Source: Boletus sp. NGJ (Eukaryota > Basidiomycota > Agaricomycetes > Boletales > Boletaceae). Taken from it: a stretch of DNA of 64,000 bases. Below are positions 15,606 to 27,135 of the stretch, piece by piece. Both the position numbers and the translations under genes were made by a program. A model generated the notes under the pieces. That model saw nothing but the letters and a program-made list of their open reading frames with translations, was not told where the DNA came from and made no database searches. The first letter of the stretch is position 1. Each line of letters starts with the position of its first letter. The DNA lies in assembly GCA_019096195.1 (NCBI GenBank), contig JAGTXK010000076.1, forward strand, positions 1 to 64,000. Direction: 5' to 3'.

Positions 15606-16118
15606 TCGTCGATGTCCTTGGGTGAGGATTGGAGGTGAACTTTGTCGCTCTGGGAAACGTCAAGTTTCACTGGCAGCGCTCTGTACAAACTTGTCTAACC
15701 CGTTTCAGAGGAAGATAACGGCTGGCTTTGAATCTGATTAGGACTAAGACTGGGTTCATTACAACATTACAACATTACTCCCAGGATGACCTCGTCAAGG
15801 TAGGGCAAATGGATTCATTAGCAAAAAAACAAAACGGCGCTCCATGACATTGCAAGACGACGGTTTGAGGTTCGAACATCATGGGGCTTATCCCGTGCTG
15901 AGACCAAGTTTCCCAGAGACTGGCAACCTCCGAACGTCTCTAATTTTGGAAGCGTTAGGCTGCAATGAGTCCGCAGTGCTGGGCTGCTCAGGTTGGTAAG
16001 TTTGATCGTTATCATCCGTCCTCTGAATTGGACTGAACTGAGAGTCAAGTCTAAACTACAAAGATCCACGAAGCTACTACTACATCTAGTCTCCTGGGCA
16101 TCTTGAGCCCCATTCACC
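15606..16118. promoter_or_regulatory. Shared upstream region of YAE1 and HEM13
   Basis: The two starts face away from each other over 513 bases, so this interval must hold both core promoters. No clear TATA box was seen. Duplicated short pieces (ACAACATT repeated near 15760-15775) are visible but not interpreted. Confidence 0.5.
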
Positions 16119-17326
16119 ATGGTTAGCACCTCGATATCGCTGGTCTCCTCTGCTCCCCAGCCTATGCGCGACCGCGTGATCGACTACATCACTCAGCTGC
16201 AATCGGCCATCGTGACCAAGCTCGAAACATATGGGTCAGGCCAAAAGTTTAGACGTGAGTCGTGGACCCGCGACGAAGGCGGAGGTGGTCTTTCCTCCAC
16301 ATTCCCGCCCTCCGACGCCACATCTCAGGCCATCGGAATTAGTACGCGCGTCCCGTCCGTCAATCATGAGTTCATTCCTCACGTATATCCACACGACGGG
16401 TAGATGATCACCCTATCGAAAAAGCCGGCGTCAACATCTCGACGATAAACGGTATCCTCCCGCCCGCCGCCGTCAAGCAGATGAGCACAGCTCACACAGC
16501 CCTCAAAGACATCGAGAAAAGCCTCCCCTTTTTCGCAGCCGGCCTCAGCCTCATCATCCACCCACGGCACCCCCGCGTCCCAGGCGTTCACGCCAACTAC
16601 CGCTACTTTGAAGTCCTCGACGCGCCCCTCCCAACAGCACCCACGTCCAGCGACCACGACCATCTCAACCCAGAACCCGTCGTCCTCGCATGGTGGTTCG
16701 GTGTCATCACCGACCTCACACCCTTCTACGTCAACGAGCCCGACTTTTGTCACTTTCACACGACGCTCAAGGCTGCCTGCGACGCATGGAGCGACGCCCC
16801 CCACACCGCCGCCTCTGTCTACTCCCCCTTCAAGACATCCTGCGACGACTACCTCTTCATCCCGCACAGGCACGAACACCGAGGGATCGGCGGCGTCCGC
16901 TTCGACGACATGGATTCCGACGCGATGCGTGCGTTGCTCGGCGCACAGTCCCCGGACGTATCGGAGGAGACTGTCGCTCGTTTGAGCACTCGGGAAGCCT
17001 TGTTTGAGCTCGTCGCGTCTCTCGGTGACAGTTTTCTGCCATCCTTTATAGGTATTTTGGATGGGCGGATGAACGACCCGCTCGTACCATCCGAGAGGCG
17101 GTGGCAGCTGCTCAGACGTGGTCGCGCCGTGGAGTTCAACCTCGTCGTGGATAGGGGAACCAAATTTGGGCTTGCTGCACCTGGAGTGAAGGCCGAGAAT
17201 GTCTTGGTAGGATTGCCTCCAGAGGCGAGGTGGGAGTATTGTAGCGAAGTCGGGGTCGAGGACCAAGACACGGAAGAAGCAGAAATGGTGAAAGTGCTCA
17301 AAGAGCCGAGGAATTGGGCCGACTAA
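16119..17326 (+). CDS. HEM13: Coproporphyrinogen III oxidase, oxygen-dependent
   Basis: Two exons (16119-16341 and 16404-17326) give 381 residues. The enzyme turns coproporphyrinogen III into protoporphyrinogen IX in haem synthesis, using O2. Family blocks in order: FRRESWTRDEGGGGLSS, EKAGVNISTINGILP, HPRVPGVHANYRYFEV, WWFGVITDLTPFYV, KTSCDDYLFIPHRHEHRGIG (with the conserved His pair), and the C-terminal EFNLVVDRGTKFGL. Length matches eukaryotic HEM13. The start is the first ATG of the frame, at a good context. The stop lies only 91 bases from the stop of RTC1 on the other strand. Confidence 0.95.
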
Positions 17327-17417
17327 GAATAGGTCGAGATGCTACGCATGAACCTAGTACATTCTTACGATTACCTACCTACAACTTCTATTCCGACACG
17401 TTTCTTTGACCAACAAT

Positions 17418-20400
17418 TTAGTGCGAACTTCCTCTCGTCTTCCCATCCAGAAACCCATCCTGATTGCTGCTCCTTTGACCGACAGCTGCCCAGCAAAAAT
17501 GTCCACATCCAGCCGCACATGGATGTCCCGCCATACCCCTCTCTCCCGCTCTCTCACCCACTCCCTGCCATTCCTCGCCACCCTGCTCCCGCTCCAGCTG
17601 TCGCCCCCGCATCAGCGAAGGTACTGGAAGCTCGACCATCGGACGTTCCATATAATACCGCCTGTAACAATCTTGATGACCGCCGTGCGAACAGACCGAG
17701 CATCGAAAGAGCAGGGTACGGACGGGAAGATGACTTTTGGGTTGGTCCACCACCACCACAAGTCAGGCGTACCGCCGCACCACATCAAAACCACGCACCA
17801 TATCGAACATCTCACCAAGGCCTCCTTGCACGTGGCACATATCGCATGCGTCGTCTTCACGAACGGGTTCCTCGAACGAACGGCGATCACGGGCTTGCGG
17901 CATTTGCGGCATGCAGTGTAAATGACGGTCTCAAGCTATTCCGCCCGCTGTGTGATGAGAGTGGATCATGGATTTGGTTCGACCGGAACGTACCCTGGTC
18001 GCCATTCGCACTTCTTCCACTCGGGAATGCTTGCGTAGGTATGCTGCACAGGTGTGAAGTCGACATCGTACCAGCATGTCTTTTGCACAAACGATTCAGA
18101 TGTCGTTGAACGAGGTCCTTCAGATTGCATTCACTCACCGACATACGCCTCGACGAATTGGATCGTTCGACCGAGCTCTAGCTTGAGCTCCTGAGGCGCC
18201 ACCAGCGCGAGCATCGCACACATCTGGACATCGCCCTGATGGTCGTATCTCTTCAACACCACGTACTCTTTCGAAAACAAAGCGAATCACCAACCTGGTC
18301 CGCATAGTCTTCTAGAGCCTCTCGCAGCGCGCGCCAACTCGCCTCCCGTAACTGACCTTCCTCCTCCACAACCGCCACCTTCCGCCGATAGCTCATCTCC
18401 GCCCAACTCTCAGGCTCCTCGCCCCCCGCAAAATCCTTGCCCGAGTCTACTGGCACCACCTCGATCTCCTGCTCACGAATCGACGTAGCGATGACCGTTT
18501 CAACGCTACTCTGACTATCCCTCCCCCCGATCCCACCCCGAGGGTGCTTAGGAGAGCTCGACGATGGCCTGCTGTGCGACGACCGTGCAGGCGACAGCAA
18601 CGGCGCAGCGAGCGACGCTACCGTCGAACTCCGACTCTGGCTCTTCAGCCGCCTCGCATTTACGCTCGAATTCTTCCGCGACCTCGACCGCGTCATCGAT
18701 TGCGATTTCTTCCTCACCGAACGATGTCGCCCGACATCCCCCTCCGAGTCGTCGCTTCGTTCGCCGTCCGTGTCGGACGAGACAGGGGAGGGACTCCCGT
18801 CATCGTCTTCGACGAGGCGTTTACTCGGCCCCGGACTCGGGCTTGGGTTCGGCTCCTCCTCCTCTTCCGTCCACTGCTGCTGACCCGCGAGTCGCGACAA
18901 CGGACTCGGATGCGCAGGACCCACCCGCCCGGCACTCATACACCGCGCCTTGCTCACGCTCGGCTTGGGGAGCACAGGCGCCAACTCGATATACTCGATC
19001 TCGCTCGCATGGCTGTCCGCGACACTCTCGCTCGCCGCACCGTCCGACGAGTCCGAGTCGTCGAGCGCGCCTTCACCGACGTGGCGGAGGCTCTTGTCGC
19101 TCACGCTCGCTGCGCTCGGACTCTCGCTGTGTGTGCTCGTCATGCGGCTATAGACCGAGGGCCGGCGAGCGTGTGAATGCAATGGAGAAGTGGTCGACAC
19201 GAGTATGGAGGGCCGTCTCTGCGCGACCGTGGTCGGCGTCATCGTTGTCGTGGGTGGGAGAGCTGGTGTAGGGGGAAGTGCGATAGGCACATGACGTGGT
19301 GATGACGACGCCGAGGATACCGGCGTCAGATTACGCGAGTTGGGGGGTGGCTTGGTAGGTAGAGGCGGTTGGGCCTCAGAATGATGTCGTAGATGCTTCC
19401 GGTCCTCGTTTAATGTAGACATGGCAGGGCTGGCACCATTGGCCGACGCAGAACGTGGTGATTGTACATGGTTGTGATGGGGACCAATACGCGATTGAGA
19501 TGGGGAGTGGAGGGGCGATGCAGCGGACTGGGCGACAGAATCGGCAGACTTGGCGCGGTAAGAAGCTGGTTTGGAGACAGGTCCACTCTTATGCACATTC
19601 ACGCCTTCAGTCGAAGGGAGAACACCCGGTGCTGAGGCTGAGTGACTGAGCGCATACGGTGGGTCCACCTTGCCTGGGGCTGGTAACGAAGCGATAACCG
19701 ACCCTGGGACGATGTCCGTTAAAAGTGATCCCAACAAGATCCACGCTTGAGCAGCGTGTATGTTCCCAGCGTGCATAGCAACCTAAGCAGGCATAATGTA
19801 AACCTATGTACCTGGCAAAGTATCCGCAAAGACGTGCACCCACCTCCGCGTTCAAAGCACAAACTTCTTTCTTCTTTGCTGGCTTCTCGGGCACAACATA
19901 GCCCTTGGCAAGTCTCACGAACACGTCCGGCCCAGTGTTCTCGGATGGGGGTGCGGAAACATACATCCCCATGTTCTGTAGACCCGGAACACGACTCTTG
20001 TCGCCCAATGCCTTCAACCTCGACTTCCGGTCGGCGAATAACGAGCGCCGATCTGGGTGGCTGTCATCGGGAAACCATGAATAGCGCACGGAAAGAGAAC
20101 GAAATGAACTCACACATCGTCATAAGGCACCTCCCACTTGAAACGTTTGTCAGCAACGAACGCCAGCGCCCCATCTGAACCATTGACACTATTCCAAGAC
20201 AAAGAAACCCTCGGTACTGCATCAATGGGTCGATGTGAGTGTCGAAGGTCGATCTGGGCAAAGGTCCCAGACGCATGCTGAACCAAAACTGCATGAGAGT
20301 CGCGGAACACAGCATCTGGACAAGGCTTGAGGATGGGCTGGCCAACGCCAAGGACAGGGATGGACGCGTACCAGTCACCCCGCCATCAGAAACGCTCGCA

Positions 20401-21871
20401 TCGACAGTCCACTTGGCGATCCACCCGCGGCGCACGTCCCATATCTCGACTGTCTCGCCTACCAAGCGGGTTTTGCTTTCTGCCTCCTTCGAATCGCATG
20501 CTGGAGCGACCGTAGAAAGAAAGCTGGGCGTGGCGTTCTGCATCCGAGGGCTCGCCAAGAGCTCCGCACTACTTCCGCAGCTGAACTCTGCGTTTGAGAC
20601 TAATGCCAACTCACAGGGATATTCAGGCCGCCAAAGAACACGCCTGACAGGATATGAAGGGTGTAGTACATATGTCGGTTTGTTCATGATGTGCGATGAG
20701 GTAGTGGCCCCCGGGAGATCCCAAACCTTTGCACTATCAGGCAAGGCAGCAGCAAGATGAAAGCGACATACCTTTACTGTATGATCGAGCCCACCACTGA
20801 CGATCCAACTCTGTTCCATCTGTGTAGGGACGTTATCCGCACCCTTGCTCGTGACCGAGGTGCTACACCAATCCAAGGCTAGGATGGGGGATGTATGCGC
20901 CATGGGCAAGCGATCTAGCTGACCGCGTTGGCCCATTTGCAAGTCCCAACGGTATATGGAACCATTGTCAAGACCGACGACGGCTTGCAAAGGATGTGAG
21001 AGGGAGGGCGAGAAGACAAGGGACCGGACGGAAGTGGGGTGGTGAATCTTCATCACCGAACGCGACATGTCCCGCAAATCCTACACGACATCAGTCCAGC
21101 ACAAAAACAAGGGGCAAGCCAACGTACCCAGATGCGCATGTCACCATCCGCGGAGCCAGTGATACAATAGTACGGGACAATGGGCGAGCAGGACAACTTG
21201 TGAATAGAGCGAATGTGATTCTTCGCCTTTCTTTCTACAGGCACGTTAGTCATGAAAGCAGAGAGTCAAAGACACGTACCGTACTTGGTACTCCCAGGCT
21301 TGTCCAAGTCCCACATGATGAGATCGCCGTTCCTCGCGCTCGTCAGTATCTTGTTGTTGTAATCTGTTGGTAATCTCAGTCCTCGGCGTGGGTCGCGTTG
21401 CGAAGAAATACTGACTGCCGCTACACCACGTAACATCGGTACTTGCACTTTCGATCTTGAGCCCGCTTCCATCCCAGAGGTTCTTGGACAAGTCGACGCG
21501 ATGCCCACCATGCCCAACGCCCGACTTTTGCTCCGTGAATACTGCGTCTTCCGGATCCGACAACCGAAGGATGCGCAGGGCTGTTCGACACCATCGTCAG
21601 GAGACACCGAACGGAGAAATGAGTAGTTGGACGAACATTCCCTTCCTGCGACCACACACCTCACACCGTCCTCACTTTTGGCCACCGTGCCCCCTCCGTT
21701 GGTGCTCGCACGAGGTATGCGCACGTTCCGACTCGGTCCCTGGTACCCATGAAAGCGCGAATCCGAGAAGAGATCACCTACGAAGGGTTGCAGTGGTGGG
21801 GGAGCCACTGGGGTGAACGTCGAGGAGCGTCTCTGGACCGTTGCCTGCATACAGTACGTCGTCGTCGTCAA
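17418..21871 (-). CDS. RTC1: Rtc1/WDR24 subunit of SEA (GATOR2) complex
   Basis: A large multi-exon gene; estimated product about 1,250-1,300 residues. The N-terminal half is a WD40 propeller (SARNGDLIMWDL, GSADGDMRIW, GLDNGSIYRWDL, GGLDHTVKVW, ETVEIWDVRR). It then continues through a helical region, a long Ser/Pro/acidic disordered stretch (about 18300-19740), and ends in a zinc-binding array: CRKC, CATC, CSIC, CSVCSHGGHQDC and the final GHPCAAGCGHFCW. That order of propeller, linker and C-terminal RING-like knuckles is the Rtc1/Sea2 (WDR24) layout. The complex sits on the vacuole or lysosome and relieves SEACIT/GATOR1 inhibition of TORC1. The start at 21871 (MTTTTYCMQATVQRR) precedes the first propeller blade directly. 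Splicing was checked at most junctions, for example tgtggtgtagcggca to attac near 21366-21416. Confidence 0.88.
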
Positions 21872-22323
21872 GCGACACCACAGCTCGGTTTACCAAATTT
21901 GGAAACACCCTAACTAGCTACAACGGCGCCAGCACTTATAGAAAAGTGTACACAATGCCAGCAGGGCTCGTAGTAAATGTATGTGCAACGATAGCAAATG
22001 TGTATGTATTGAGTGGCGATACTATAAGACAAACCGACATCCAATCCTACAGATCATGCGAGAGTCACGAGTACATATGAGAGTCTAGATCAACAACTGG
22101 AAACAAATGGTATAGATCGAGCTGGCAAAGCATGAGACTTGGGTACAAGGGTATCGCAGATGGTCCTCCCGGATGATGAGTTTGGATGAGGTTCCAGCAT
22201 GAAAGGACGACGCAAGACGTCAAGTTTTGTGCGAATGGATTCCAGAAATGATGGTCTCGTCCAACACCCCGTGATTCGTGAACTCGGACAAGCTTGTCGT
22301 CAGTCACGTCACAGGACCAGGCT

Positions 22324-23561
22324 TCAAACTCTTGACGATCGCCGGACTGCCCGCTCCCATAGCTCTAGACGAGCGACGAGGGCAACAATATTCTCCTCCG
22401 AAAATACCGGCAGTAACGTACGAGGTCCAGATGAATCCAAAGCCCGCCGCCAGACAAGCTCATCCACTGCGCCAAGGAACTTGACTGCACGAGTGATGGA
22501 GGCTACATCGTGTTGTCGAGCTGGATTCGGAGGAGATAAACTCTGTTGTGGCAGCGTGGACGCGACGGGGGTGGAAAGACTGGCCATCGGGCCTATGGCA
22601 CTTAGTGAAAGATTCAATGTATGCGCAAGAGCCTAGACAAAAGAGATAGCTCAGCCACCAATTACACAAAAAGTAATGTCACTCACGCTTAATGCCCTTT
22701 TTGCCTCGTTCTCAGAGAGGTTGACAATTTCCGGGGAGACATAGGGTAGAGGGGCCGGAGGCACAACGGCGCTTGACTGTGCATGGGAACCCGCGTCTCG
22801 CGTTTCAACACGTCCGTCGTCCTGGTTAGGTACAACCTTTTCAGTGTCCACAGCACCGGGGGAAATTTTGGCTTGATCCCGTGTCTCGGCTCCGAAACGC
22901 TTGGAAACCAAAGCTTGAAGTCCATCGTACTGAAGACGAAGTGTCCTCACTTCTTCATGGGCACCTGCAAGCGCCTGGTTCAGTTCATCAAACGAAAGGG
23001 AAGGTGGTTGGTGCAATAACGTAGGTGCCACGTCCTCCTGTGAAGCGTTTTCAGCACATAATTCTGAAAACGACAAGAACCGCGTACGACTTTGGCTGCC
23101 GTCGCGTTCTCATGGATTGCCGGCCAGGGCTGATTTCCGAATGTCGAGCTACGCCTATGACCAGCAGCTGCAGGTTCGGCCAGCCTCGGGGACATGGAAT
23201 TAGAGCGGGAAGAGACCGTCGAGGACGTGCTCCGGTGTGAGTGGGGCTCAGAATCACTGTCTCCGTCCTCGTTGAGCTCATCTGGGGACTGTGTGCGATC
23301 TTGATTTTCTCCAAGAGGTTCCGGGGCGGGAATGCGGTGACTCCCGTTTTGCGCTGCAAACATCAGACGAATCTTATCAAAGTCTAGTTTTCCCGATGGA
23401 TCTCTCAATGTCGCGTTTGGTTGCGTGCGGGCACCGTCCCCTGGAAGTAGTGAAGGGTTTTCGTCAATGCCATCGGATGCAAGGAGATCTATGAGCGTTT
23501 CGAAAGCATCGTTCGAAACTGTGCTCTGCGTTTGGGATGGTGTGGAGATCAAGTCAGACAT
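22324..23561 (-). CDS. Unknown acidic, coiled-coil protein
   Basis: Probably three exons, roughly 390 residues, starting MSDLISTPSQTQST at 23561. Seen in the sequence: an acidic/Ser-rich N-terminal half with FDKIRLMFAAQNG, a likely coiled coil (FDELNQALAGAHEEVRTLRL) and a helical C-terminal end (VALVARLELWERAVRRSSRV). The second intron (near 22632-22686) is clear. The first, near 23055-23160, has two possible donors, so the reading in between is uncertain. I do not recognise the family. It lies on the same strand as RTC1, 453 bases upstream, so a separate promoter is expected. Confidence 0.6.
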
Positions 23562-25214
23562 GACGGCAGTTGAAAGCGTTGAAAGTTGAACGTGGAACTG
23601 CGCTGTTTGCTGCAGCGACTTGTAGTGTGCCGTAAATCGAATTTTCGAGTGGGTCCGCGACCAACACAGCAAACATTTTAATAATGAGCGATCATCGGAC
23701 AGGCGGCATTTGACTAGGTGGGCAGCGGATCACTGTCAGTGTCACTACTATTAATGAACAGGGCCCCCGTTATTATCTCTACTTTAACTGCGAAATTTTC
23801 GTTTCCGAACGACTCACCTTCAGTCCGACAGGAATCACAGTGTAGCTGGTGGGTGATCATGGTGATTCTACTAACGAGGACTTGAACCCACAACAGATTA
23901 CTCTGCGATGGGTCATGGCCTAACATGCTCATGTCGGATCCCAATCAAGACTGACATCGGCTAGTCTCTCGACGTTCATGACTAAGACTTCCGTACCATC
24001 TTATCTACAGAAACCGTTTCACTTGCGGAAATGTCCGAGGCGTGCCCGTGCTAGTTGCAACTTCGAGTCCAGTGATTCAGCGCCCTTTGCCATAAACCGA
24101 GTACCTTCAAGGCGATCAAAGGTGTGTCTCTAGTTGTACCTTCCAGCATCTTTGTTTTTCCTTCTTATTTCAGATCACAACGCGAAAACCACAAATGAAA
24201 CGGGCAGTAGGTAGTATCTCACCTCTGGGTTTCCACACCTTGTTTCAAGTTTGCCGACTGACCCATCTGACAGCGCAGCTTAGACGTTAGGTTGGCCGAT
24301 CGTCCGTGCAGCTGGATTCTGCACCAGAAGAAGCAAAAGAGGAATCCTGGCGCTTTCAATGTTCAATTGTTGAGCCGCTTCAAGCAGCGCAGTGACCTCG
24401 CCGATCTTTAGCGGGAGATTGCCTTTTTGGAGGCAGGTGTTTGGTGAACTAATCACTGGTGCTCTGCAGCAAATCTTGGTGTGGCTGCGGAAGTACTTGC
24501 CCTGATGAAGGATGTGGACTGGGTCCGTTTCAGTTGCCACGTAGTCCGAGAGACCCCGAGAGCCCCACTGACAGTGAACTCTATCTCGCCGATAAACGCG
24601 GCTTGAATCTGTCAGACACGATCTCGTTGTCACGTTCCTCCTGGTGAGCTCGCATTTCTCTCCGCATGTCAGACGGCGACCCGGCGACAAGACTCCCTTA
24701 TAGTCCGCGTATGTTACAGCAATATTGTAGTGGCCGATCAGCGCGTCACGCCTGGGTGGTGTTAGTATTCTCAGAGACCCGCAAGCCATACCCTCCAAGT
24801 ACAACTCTGCGCTACTCAATCGCTCCGAGGACTTCATTCGTCTGATCGTCTCCGGATTTCTCTTTGGATCTCTTTAGGTGACGGGAGGGTATTGGATCTG
24901 ATCGCCATCGGGAAGCTCAGAGTAGAAACATGGAACTGCCTCCCAGATCCTCCCTTCATATACTCGACCGGGAGGGGGATGTGAACCAAAGAAGTGATCG
25001 GCAACCATAATCTTTGATACTATCCAAGTAGATGATGATATGGTACCATTGCCACTGAAATTCAGAGGTTCTGTAGACGTGTGTGCTACAAGCATGGGCA
25101 GCAGTGCCAGTGGTAGCAAAAGCCCCTAAGTACTCTTGAGTCAGCGCCACAGCTGTGCTGGGGTAATAATGACGCAAGGTCAGGTGCTTATATATCATCA
25201 AGCACGGGAAAGAA
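23562..25214. other. Intergenic with one doubtful ORF (24280-24837, minus)
   Basis: Holds the 5' side of the unknown gene at 22324-23561 and the promoter of the aldo/keto reductase. A 185-codon minus-strand frame at 24280-24837 (MKSSERLSSAELYLEG at its start; LPLKIGEVTALLEAAQQ near its end) has a few coding-like stretches but no known motif and many Arg/Cys codons in the middle. It may be chance or a small orphan gene. Nothing else was supported. Confidence 0.25.
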
Positions 25215-26951
25215 ATGGCAAGTTGCCCAAACGCTTCGACGATGGCCTTCCCACCACGTTACGAACCTCTCTCCGCTGTCGACAAAGACGACGAAAGTGA
25301 ACAGTTCATTCACCGCAGAAAACCTATTGGGAAGAAGAGATTTATTCTCTATTTTCTCTCCTCCGCCGCCCTTATGTGCGCTCTATTCTCTGCAACGCGG
25401 CTCGCACGCTCCAGGGGGTTCTGGATTACGTGCTATGGCCCACGAAGGAATCAGAGCAACTTAGCGAGGCTCCCATCTCACTATACGTTGCCATCTGGAG
25501 ATAAGATCCCCTCTGTTGCTCTCGGTAGGTTTATGATGTGCTGATCGCGTGATGATCTCACCCCCGGTCATCTAGGCGTATGGCAGGCCGGAAAAGGCGA
25601 GGTTGGCAGCGCTGTCAAGGTATGCTGCCTTATACATCTTTACCAGATGATGCTAAGGACCACAGACGGCGTTGGGCGCTGGTTACCGGCACATCGACGG
25701 GGCGTGGATTTATAGGGCACGTACCTCTTTCCATACAAAGCTCGGCGACAGTCTGAGAATTTGTCCAGAATGAAGCTGAAGTAGGGCAAGCCCTGCAAGA
25801 GAGCGACGTACCACGTGAACAACTCTGGCTAACGTCCAAGGCAAGTCACCCTTCCATCTGAATGTCGGGTGTACTGATTCGATCTCGTCTGTTAGCTCTG
25901 GAACACTTTTCATGCTCCCGAGGATATCGAACCTGTCCTCGACGATTCACTTTCCAAGCTCGGCACTGATTATCTTGACTTGTACCTGATCCATTGGTAT
26001 TTCACAATATATCTTGTCTGCTATGCATTTCTTGATGCTGGACCTTTCAGGCCCATCGCATTCAAGAAGGATGGAAACAACATATTGGAGGAGGACCTCA
26101 CTGCAGATCCATATCCGACTTGGCGGAAACTTGAGGAGCTAGTTGACAAAGGCAAGGTCAGAAACATCGGTATCAGCAAGTGAGCACTACGTTTTGTTAC
26201 TTTTGGATGCTCGCTTACAGTAATGTGTTCACCCAGCTTCAACATCCGAAGGTTTATCGACACACCTCTTCGTTTGCAGCCTCCTTATATCCCCATTTGC
26301 TTCGCAGGGTTCAGAATTTGACATCCAACTCCTTGAAGTATCAGCCAGCTGTCAACCAGGTTGAGCTTAATTTCTGGAACCCTCAACCTGAGCTCCTCAA
26401 GGTCAGTTTTGCAGCGTATTTGCGTTTTTCCAGACTGTCATCCTTATTATATTATTCAGTGGTCGAAAGAGAATGGTCTTTTGTTGGAGGCATACTCACC
26501 ACTCGGTAGCAACAAACAAGTTGGAGAGAGTCTTGCAGTTCCTGAAGTACGCGAGACTCTCGCTCAATTATGTGCTTCCGAATTCTCACTGCATGTTCCC
26601 AGGTAAAGAATATTGCTTGCAAGCTTGGTATTACCCCTGCGCAAGTGATCATATCGTGGCATGTCCAGCGTGGCGTAAGTACTATCGCATGAAGTCGGAT
26701 ATGAGCTTGACCGCCGGTTTGCAGACGGTTGTTCTCCCTAAGAGTGTGACACCTTCTCGCATCGTCGAGAACTTTGACGGTAGGTTTCACTCGTCGCGAG
26801 TGCAAGTTACTGATCGTCTTTTCTAGTCTTCGAGATTCCTCAAGAGGACTTCGAAAAACTCGAAAGGGCTGCTGCTTCGCACCCACCCAAACGTGTCGTG
26901 AACCCCAGCAAGGGCTGGAATCTCCCCTTCGACGTGTTTGATGGGGAGTAA
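25215..26951 (+). CDS. Aldo/keto reductase with N-terminal membrane anchor
   Basis: Twelve exons give 384 residues. Residues 1-40 are polar, then IGKKRFILYFLSSAALMCAL begins a single membrane span of about 20 residues, then the AKR barrel starts with LPSGDKIPSVALG. All four catalytic residues are visible: Asp and Tyr in HIDGAWIY, Lys in LWLTSKLWN, His in LYLIHWP. The NADPH loop (LPKSVTPSRI) and NFNIRR are present. It should reduce aldehydes or ketones with NADPH on a membrane surface; the substrate is unknown. Two introns (25717-25768 and 25841-25895) have GC donors; the second is a perfect AAG|GCAAGT. One exon (26237-26251) is only 15 nt. The barrel ends VVNPSKGWNLPFDVFDGE. An internal ATG at 25242 is a possible alternative start but keeps the membrane span. 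Confidence 0.88.
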
Positions 26952-27135
26952 GCGAATCCATCCAATATTGTTTTAATAGCACTATGTACACGATCTGTTT
27001 TCCGTGACACAAACTCATGTAAATTTCCCTGATCATGTGACGGACTGTGTTTGTTTGGCATGAGCTTCCGATCCAAACAACCACCCACGCAGTTCTCCAA
27101 AACGGGACGACAAACACTCAGTTTCGCGTGTTGCA

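Noticed and set aside
16379-17266. 295-codon minus-strand frame
   Set aside because: It is the antisense of HEM13 exon 2; the plus strand has full homology.
18544-19271. Arg/Ser-rich plus-strand frames of 210-235 codons
   Set aside because: Antisense of the low-complexity middle of RTC1.
23840-23950. tRNA-like sequence on the minus strand (GGGTTCAAGTCC)
   Set aside because: The T stem does not pair and no anticodon stem was found.
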